Positions 56,685 to 64,000 of a stretch of DNA of 64,000 nt are shown here, piece after piece (the stretch's first letter is position 1; each line of letters begins with the position of its first letter). The DNA is from Selaginella moellendorffii (Eukaryota; Streptophyta; Lycopodiopsida; Selaginellales; Selaginellaceae): contig NW_003314410.1 in the NCBI RefSeq assembly GCF_000143415.4, forward strand, positions 103,686-167,685, written 5' to 3'. The position numbers and the translations under genes were made by a program. A model generated the notes under the pieces. The model ran no database searches. It was given only the letters and a program-made list of their open reading frames with translations, and was not told the origin of the DNA.

Positions 56685-57253
56685 TCAATCCAACCGTGGC
56701 CAGCCTTGATCGGCTTGGGATTTCACAAACTCAGCAAGAGCTTGAATATCTTGGTCACTAAGTCGGCTTGCGAATGTACATTGGCCTTGAGGTTTGCAGC
56801 CCTCTCCAAATCCCTGCGAGCTTGTTAGCTGAGGTTAAAAGGCTTCTCTGCTTCTATCGAATGGCTTCTTACAGGCATGCGTCCTTTGCCATAGTACGTG
56901 ATTTTGACGATATCTTCCACTGTTGAGATGCCATTCCTGCGAATGAGAGAAAAGAATGACGAGAGTCACGCGAGAAATGCTTTTCCTACCGTTGGAGATC
57001 GTCCGCTCCAAGTGTGGCTCCCTGAAAGAAAAGTTCCCGTGAGTTTCAGATGGTCGTGCAAAGCGTCTTACTGCTTGAAGAATGTTCCCTCCTCGAGCAT
57101 GGCAACCAATACATGATCTCTGGAACGTCTCAGCGCCTGTGCTAGCATCCGATTCTCCCACTAGAAGAAGATAAATCAGCCAAGTTGAGTAGAGAGAATG
57201 AATGTGTTACCAGAATTCGTAAAGGCGCAGGAAAGAGCAAAGACCAAAGCCAT
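56685..57253 (-). CDS. Cytochrome c6A (thylakoid lumen c-type cytochrome)
   Basis: Five exons give 118 residues: 57211-57253, 57072-57160, 56990-57021, 56873-56936 and 56685-56813. The haem attachment motif is CIGCH within RSCIGCHARGGNIL. GATL, RNGISTVEDIVKITYYGKGR and MPGFGEGC follow, with the Met ligand in GRMP. The c6A-specific disulfide insertion reads GCKPQGQC, and the end is LAEFVKSQADQGWP. Cytochrome c6A is a low-potential lumenal protein of green plants with an unsettled role. From the ATG at 57253 only a short hydrophobic leader (MALVFALSCAFTNS) precedes the mature part, so a plastid transit peptide is missing. It may be supplied by splicing from the overlapping upstream gene. Confidence 0.9.
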
Positions 57254-58059
57254 AGCGAAAGACCTGTTCGATGGTCATGGCAAAACAAATCCCGCTAGAA
57301 AGCATGCAGCATGAGAACGAGTAAAAACTTTCATGCAAAGCCGGGTTGGCTACTGTACATGAGCCCAAATATATACATACGCGCTTGTACTATACCTTGC
57401 GTGAGAATCCACAAAGTTTACCTCTTGGAAACGTCTGCTGACGATTGAGTCAAGAGCTTCGCCGAGAGGAGAGCTAACCCGACGCTGCTGGCCGCAAACA
57501 AAGAGATGGCCAGCCATCCAAGTCCCAGTACCTTGGCGAGAAAAGCAGGGATCATCCATCACCAAAGTCTATATGATCACAAGATCATACCGTAGTTGCC
57601 AGTGCTTGGTTCACATCGTCAGTGAGACCAAATGGAGCATTGTGTACGAGAGGATGAGTGGAAAGATGATCATACGAAGCCGTGACGCCTTTGAAAGCTC
57701 CGGCCGCGCACAGTGCTCCTAGAACCGAGCCTGTGATACTCTGTCACATAATCAAAAGAACAAATCTTAACAGGAGATGGCTATCGATCGTGTGTTACCT
57801 GCTGTGGAGTGGGCTTCTTGTAGGATTTGCCCCATCCCCTCTGCGGCCTCCAGAATCTAGCCGGCTTGACGTGGGGTTGGATGAGCTTGGGATTGAGGAG
57901 CTCGGCGCTGGAGGGGGCGTAGGGAATGCGATCGAAGCGCGGCCGCGAGGGCTCCACAATCTCCATCTCCTGTCGCTTCCTGGAGCTGGAATCCTCCTCG
58001 CGGAGAGTGCTGCTGCTCCTCACGGTCGGCGCACGAGGCGACCCAACAAGGATCGCCAT
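57207..58059 (-). CDS. Plastid membrane protein (DUF3082-like?), overlaps c6A start
   Basis: Four exons give 202 residues: 57799-58059, 57591-57740, 57422-57531 and 57207-57294. Residues 1-87 are basic, Ser/Pro/Arg-rich and suit a transit peptide. Two hydrophobic segments follow (ITGSVLGALCAAGAFKGVTA and LGLGWLAISLFAASSVGLAL) around a polar loop, resembling the two-helix DUF3082 proteins of cyanobacteria and plastids; that assignment is tentative. The last exon overlaps the first c6A exon in another frame, and its TAA stop overlaps the c6A splice donor. An alternative acceptor inside this exon would fuse the first three exons in frame to c6A, in which case this is simply the 5' half of a longer c6A gene. 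Confidence 0.6.
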
Positions 58060-58109
58060 CAAAGCCCTAAAATGGATGATATTTTTTGGCCTCTTTGTTT
58101 TTCTTTCTT

Positions 58110-58165
58110 GAGTCGATCGTTCTAGCTGCAGCCCTGCATTCTCTGCCTTTGCAACTTCCAGGGGG
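58110..58165 (+). pseudogene. Stub of a fourth BAHD copy
   Basis: About 55 bp, CGATCGTTC then CTGCAGCCCTGCATTCTCTG and CTTTGCAACTTCCA, matches codons 11-28 of the BAHD genes. It lies in the same head-to-head position relative to the c6A locus as the complete copies. Nothing further of BAHD follows. Confidence 0.75.
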
Positions 58166-58169
58166 GCGT

Positions 58170-58758
58170 GAGATTCGCATATGGAAGTTCCGAAGAGCCC
58201 GGGGGCGATGCGGCTGGGAGGAGCGTAACTCGGCTAAGTCTCGCGATCCAGCAAATCAAGAAGATGAAGAAAGACAAGAGTGGTGTAAGCACTGAAAGGG
58301 CCGTGTTTGGAAAGTTCTAGCTCGAGGCTTTAAGCTTTGAAGATAGCACTAGAAACATATAACTGCCACTTCGTCCCAATGCCCCCATCTCCCATTACAC
58401 AAAATTTTTGACGTGCACCGCCTTGGATTATGAATCAACGTCATAGTTTTCAAAGCATAGGAACACTTTCAACATTTGCTCACTTTCCATGGCATCACAA
58501 CCACAGGAATGGATTTAGTGCGGCATCTGATTTACAAATAATACACCATAATCAGCAAGTAAGAAAGTTTAGCTCAAGGTTTTCCTGCAAATACAAACTT
58601 ATAAATTCCAGACCCAGTACAGTAATGGTGAATTCTGTTGCTTGTGACATGGGACGAAGTGGTCCATGCTTTGATTGAGCGCATGGATCAATCCCAGTTA
58701 CATGTTTATAGGCCTGTCTTCCAAACTTCGATAACTCTTTCTCCATACCTGGGTACCT
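58170..58758. other. Intergenic, no gene
   Basis: No domain-supported frame. It separates the BAHD stub from the spermidine synthase stop codon. Confidence 0.5.
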
Positions 58759-60229
<1,471 letters not shown>

Positions 60230-60768
60230 CGCTCTCACGCTTGCTTCAAACGCCTCGAACTTTTAAGCCTTGACCCTCGTTTGCTACAGGCACTTAAATG
60301 CCTCTCCAGTAGAAATGGTCAGTACATTACACGCAGTGACAATATGCTACCTTCTCTGATACTCTGAGAACAAAATCTTTGGGAAAACTAGAGGAAAAAG
60401 AAAGCTTGCAAGAGTGATGCGAGTTTCTTTAGCTTTTTCAACGTACTTTCACATTTTGAAGGCCTGGTTGGAGATTCCAAAAACTAGCTATGGGATTAAA
60501 TAACAAAAATTACAAAAGTATAATATTTCTTAAGGATACTATTAAATTGTTGGTGGCATTCCATTTTACATCTAGACATTGGCAGTTGGTCCAAAGTTAT
60601 TGGTGGCATTTCATTGCCAACACCTTTGGTCCTTAACTACCCATGTGACTAAAATGGCCTATAGACATTGGTAGTTAGTCCAAAGTTGTTGGTGGCATTT
60701 CATTGTTAACACCTTTGGTCTTCAAGCCATTCACCACTACTTTTGTCACCAAAATGGCCCACTACCAT
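60230..60768. repeat. Intergenic with two-copy short repeat
   Basis: Contains two diverged copies of a roughly 60-bp segment (TTGGTGGCATTTCATTG then AACACCTTTGGTC), at about 60575-60632 and 60661-60721. No gene was seen. Confidence 0.6.
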
Positions 60769-61190
60769 GTAAGCTTCTAAATTTAAACTTTTTAGATTTT
60801 ATGCATTATTCAAACCCAAAAATGCTTAATTTTAAATATTCCAGGACTTTTAATCAATTAGAAAAAGGTAAGTTTTTTCTCTTTATATTTAAACTTCATA
60901 AATTGTCTCTTAAGTCATTTTATTTGATTGTTTTATAATTCACCATACTTCCTTGTAAGTTAATGCCCTCGTGAACGGCAGCTGAAAGCTATAGCTCTCC
61001 TAAAAGACACGTTCTCATACTTCCTTGTACATAAATGCCCTCGTGAACGAAAGTTGAAAGCTATAACTCTCCTAAAAGCCTCATTCTCTTGATACCCTAC
61101 CTCTCAAATCAATCCCAATTGGAGAAAATTGAACGTGCCAGATGTCAATTAACATGTGGTGCAATTCTTGGACCCAAGACCTCTCTGATA
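60769..61190 (-). mobile_element. Diverged Cassandra-like TRIM copy
   Basis: One AT-shifted LTR-like segment starts TGTAAGC at 60769 and runs to about 60950. It is followed by internal sequence with the ACGCCCTC/GTGAACGG landmarks (internally duplicated) and the minus-strand primer-binding-like TTTGGTATCAGAGAGGTC near 61170-61190. It matches the better copies at 62273-63154 with many substitutions. Confidence 0.6.
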
Positions 61191-61749
61191 CCAAATATAA
61201 ATTTATGAATTTAGCTGTAAGAGACTAAATTTTCCATTCTACTTTAATCATTTAACCACACCACCGACCAATTAGAGGAGTCTCATTCATAACCTCTCTA
61301 AGTTCAATTCAGAACTTAGGGCTTGCTAGCCCTGAGAATGGCACTCAACCTTTGCATCTAATCCAAGTGCTTCACGTGTTTGATCCCACGACTAACACCC
61401 CAAAGTACCACTGACATATCAACCCATTACGCTAAGGTTATGCCTTTTCACCTTGGTCACACTGGTGGTCTAACACCACCTGTATCACAATCTTGTCTTT
61501 CAATATTAGGCCATCCATCCATGAGTGATCATCCTACTCCTTAGCATCTTTAGGATGCCCACAGACATGGGGAATAGCCTTCCCTAATATCCTTTTCTTG
61601 GTCCTCTCCAAGTCCCTTCTTGTCTATGGCCGTGTTTGCCAACACTGCCACTGGATCAAAGCCCACAGGCCTGACTATTAAGTCTTACAGTCCTCTGGGA
61701 CTTCCTCACCACATGATTGTATCTTTGGTCACTATACTAGAGGATTGCA

Positions 61750-62126
61750 CCTCTTCCTTTCTACAGTCTAGGCCTTTGGGACAACATTTTGAAACACCAT
61801 GTCCCTACATAAGCCTTGTGGGTACTCTCCCTGCCTTATGCTTTTAGGTGCTTTAGCTATGGGCTTAGAGTGAGGTTCCGTTGAGCCACGCCAAGTATCC
61901 AAGTAGGTAATGCCACCCATGCTTGGACTAGGAGCACCTCTTCCTTTCTACATTCTAGGCCTTTGGGACAACATTTCGAAACACTATGGCCCTATATAAG
62001 CCTTGTGGGTACTCTCCCTGCCTTATGCCTTTAGGTGCTTTAGCTATGGGCTTAGAGTGAGGTTCCGTTGAGCCACGCCAAGTATCCAAGTAGGTAGTGC
62101 CACCCATGCTTGGACTAGGAGCATCA
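61750..62126 (+). repeat. Two-copy tandem repeat, 189-bp period
   Basis: CTCTTCCTTTCTACA, GCCTTTGGGACAACATTT, TAAGCCTTGTGGGTACTCTC and GAGGTTCCGTTGAGCCACGC recur in order 189 bases apart with few differences. The repeat is noncoding. Confidence 0.9.
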
Positions 62127-62272
62127 ACCATTCGATCTCTTGAGGGGACTAAAGCTAGGTCTTGAACTCTTCACCAAGCTACCATGCTTGTTAGTCCATA
62201 TTCATTGTAATTTTGGACTTCCCAGTGGTCAAGTCATCACCCAACAACTGGGTACAGCCTTCTTGGGCCAAA

Positions 62273-63154
62273 TGTAAGCCTCTTGTTCATGGGCCCTTTC
62301 CCTCTATATTTGAACCCTATGGATCATCTCTCAAGTCGTTCCTTTTGGTTGCTTACAATCCACCACGCTTCCTTGCAAGTTCACGCCCTCGTGAACGGAA
62401 GCTGAGAGCCGCAGCTCTCCTGAGAGCCTTGCTCTCTTGACACCCTACCCCTCGAGTCGAGCCCAGCCGGAGCAAACTAGACTTGCCAGATGTCAATCAA
62501 CATGTGGTACGATTCCCTTAGCCAACCGACAGAGTTGGACTCAAGACCTCTTTTATACCAAATGTAAGCTCCTGAGTTTGGACTTCCCGGGAGGTCACCC
62601 AGCCCAGTACTATTCAAATACAAGGACACTTAACCCCAAATATCCCAAGACCCTTAACCAATTGGAAAAGGGGGTGCACTCTTATTCATGGGCCCTTTCC
62701 CTCTATATTTAAACCCTATAGACCGTCTTTTGAGTCGTTATCTTTGGTTGCTTACAATCCACCATGCTTCCCTACAAGTTCACGCCCTCGTGAATGGAAG
62801 CTAAGAGCTGCAGCTCTCCCGAGAGCCCCGCTCTCTTGACATCCTACCCCTCGGGTCGAGCCCAGCGGGAATAAATTGGACCAGCCAGATGTCAATCAAC
62901 ATATGGTGTGATTCCCCTAGCCAACCAACAAAGTCGGACCCGAGACCTCTCTGATACCAAATGTAAGCTCCTGAGTTTGAACTTCCCGGGAGTCACCCAA
63001 CCCAGTACTATTCAAACCTAATGACGCTTAACTCTAACTATCCCAAGACCTTTAACCGATTGAAAAAGGGGGGGCATTTTTGTTCAGGGGCCTTTTCCCT
63101 CTATATTTGAACCCCAGGGATCGTTTCTTAAGTTGTTCCCTTTGGTGGCTTACA
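62273..63154 (-). mobile_element. Cassandra-like TRIM retrotransposon, tandem form
   Basis: On the minus strand two near-identical 193-194 bp LTRs (62962-63154 and 62563-62756) start TGTAAGC and end GCTTACA. Each is followed by TTTGGTATCAGAGAGG or a variant, complementary to the initiator methionine tRNA 3' end (the primer-binding site). Internal segments of about 205 bp carry no coding frame. A third, 5'-truncated LTR (62273-62357) and second internal segment make a tandem LTR-internal-LTR-internal-LTR arrangement. Inside each LTR, GTTAAG, then AGTACTGG, GGGTGAC and CCGGGAAGT follow the order of plant 5S rRNA positions about 45-105, which defines the Cassandra group. Elements of this kind are non-autonomous. 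Confidence 0.82.
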
Positions 63155-63230
63155 CCAAATTGGCCTTTCCTAGCCAAACTAATTCCATTGGGTTTTAACC
63201 CCCCACATTTTCCCTACTAAACTTTTGGAA

Positions 63231-63250
63231 CCCCCCCCCCCCCCCCCCCC
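63231..63250. repeat. C20 homopolymer
   Basis: Twenty consecutive C in an otherwise ordinary context. Length is likely unreliable in sequencing. Confidence 0.9.
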
Positions 63251-63299
63251 TTCTGAGGGACGATCGCTTTGGGCTTTCATCCAACTGCTTGTATTAGTA

Positions 63300-63640
63300 T
63301 TTGGACTCGGACTTGGACTTGGACTTAATCTCAGTCCCGGTCTTGGACTCAGACTCAATCTCGGTCTCGGTCTTGGTCTCGGTTCCACCTCGGACTCCAT
63401 CTTGGGTCCATCTCAAACTCCATCTCAGACTCTATCTTGGACTCCATCTCGGGTCCATCTCAAACTCCATCTCAGGTCCATCTTAGGCTCCATCTTGGGT
63501 CCATCTCGGACTCCATCTCGGACTCTACCTCGGACTCCATCTCGGACTCCATCTCAGACTCCATCTCGGACTCTATCTCGGGTCTATTTCGGACTCCATC
63601 TCAGACTCCATCTCGGGTCCATCTCAGACTCTATATTAGG
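63300..63640. repeat. Minisatellite of 15-18 bp units
   Basis: Begins as GGACTT hexamers and then becomes many copies of GGACTCCATCTC alternating with GGGTCCATCTC variants. It is open in several frames, which gives spurious Ser/Asp/Ile repeat proteins; no gene is supported. Confidence 0.92.
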
Positions 63641-64000
63641 TCCTCTTGTGTCCCTTTTCTAGAGACTCACTTATTGCTTGCTTTGTGCTCGTTCCTCGAG
63701 CACTTCATTGGGAGTTCCACTCCTGCTCTCAACCTTTCAAGTCGGAGTTTTTAGTCCAAACATATTATGCTCATTTGGCTTTCGCTTCGGCCACTACCAT
63801 GTGGCACCCTGTCGGCTCCACTTTGGGGCTTAGGGATTTGGTGTCTCACAACTCCACCATCCATAGACGAAGTTTAATGTCCTCATTGAACGATAAACTA
63901 TTTTATAAAGTAATACTAGCATGTATTACCCTTTCCATCCTTGGCACCTAGCCAATATTCGTCAATGGTTTGAGAAAGTAGATACTGGCTTAATCCAGGG
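63641..64000. other. No supported feature
   Basis: Short open frame after the minisatellite with no recognisable domain. Confidence 0.5.

Noticed and set aside
62560-63060. A functional 5S rRNA gene
   Set aside because: Only the central-to-3' part of 5S is recognisable, it is diverged, and it is embedded in an LTR.
61750-63154. CRISPR-like reading of the regular repeats
   Set aside because: The units are 189 bp and about 400 bp with LTR, primer-binding and 5S features, in a plant nuclear context.
63225-63662. 145-residue Ser/Asp/Ile or Pro/Ser/Arg repeat protein
   Set aside because: Translation of a minisatellite with a C20 run at its start; the repeats are DNA-level units, not coding constraint.

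Overview
This window is nuclear DNA of a land plant and most likely a lycophyte of the Selaginella moellendorffii type. That call is an inference. It rests on very compact genes with introns of about 45-120 bp, long pentatricopeptide-repeat (PPR) genes with almost no introns, plant-specific families (cytochrome c6A, Di19, PIRL, arabinogalactan peptide, plastid L12, BAHD acyltransferases), and gene gaps down to about 30 bp. One assembly gap of exactly 100 N lies at 10009-10108. Exon structures were derived by hand from splice consensus, reading-frame phase and family similarity; nearly all sum to a whole number of codons.

Layout. 1-10008: ordinary dense genes, namely a damaged PPR gene, an ACHT-type plastid thioredoxin (-), a second PPR gene (-) starting 33 bp from a divergent galacturonokinase (+), and a PHO1-like SPX-EXS phosphate exporter (-) ending 29 bp from the kinase. 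10843-15526: a cohesin alpha-kleisin of the RAD21/REC8 family, a beta-carbonic anhydrase, and an unrecognised 255-residue gene. 15315-26960 and 45485-55275: the arms of a diverged 10-12 kb inverted repeat around an 18.5 kb spacer. The arms hold BAHD acyltransferase copies, relics of a plastid cytochrome c6A locus, promoter-headed tandem arrays of about 600 bp units, auxin response factor C-terminal fragments and unrecognised gene-like sequence.

The spacer (27011-45484) holds a lectin-kinase relic, a BRO1-domain gene, a PIRL leucine-rich-repeat gene, an arabinogalactan peptide, plastid ribosomal protein L12, a Di19 zinc-finger gene with an apparent AT-AC minor-spliceosome intron, an F-box/LysM gene, a second intact BAHD gene, and a retrotransposon gag relic. 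55275-60229 holds duplicated spermidine synthase debris, then an intact cytochrome c6A, a membrane-protein gene overlapping its 5' end, and an intact spermidine synthase (-). 60300-64000 is repeats, including Cassandra-like TRIM retrotransposons with 5S rRNA-like sequence in their LTRs.

The main story is repeated duplication of a head-to-head pair (BAHD plus membrane-protein/cytochrome c6A). Three duplicates keep BAHD coding sequence (two intact, one deleted) while the c6A side decayed. The fourth keeps the c6A side and only a stub of BAHD.
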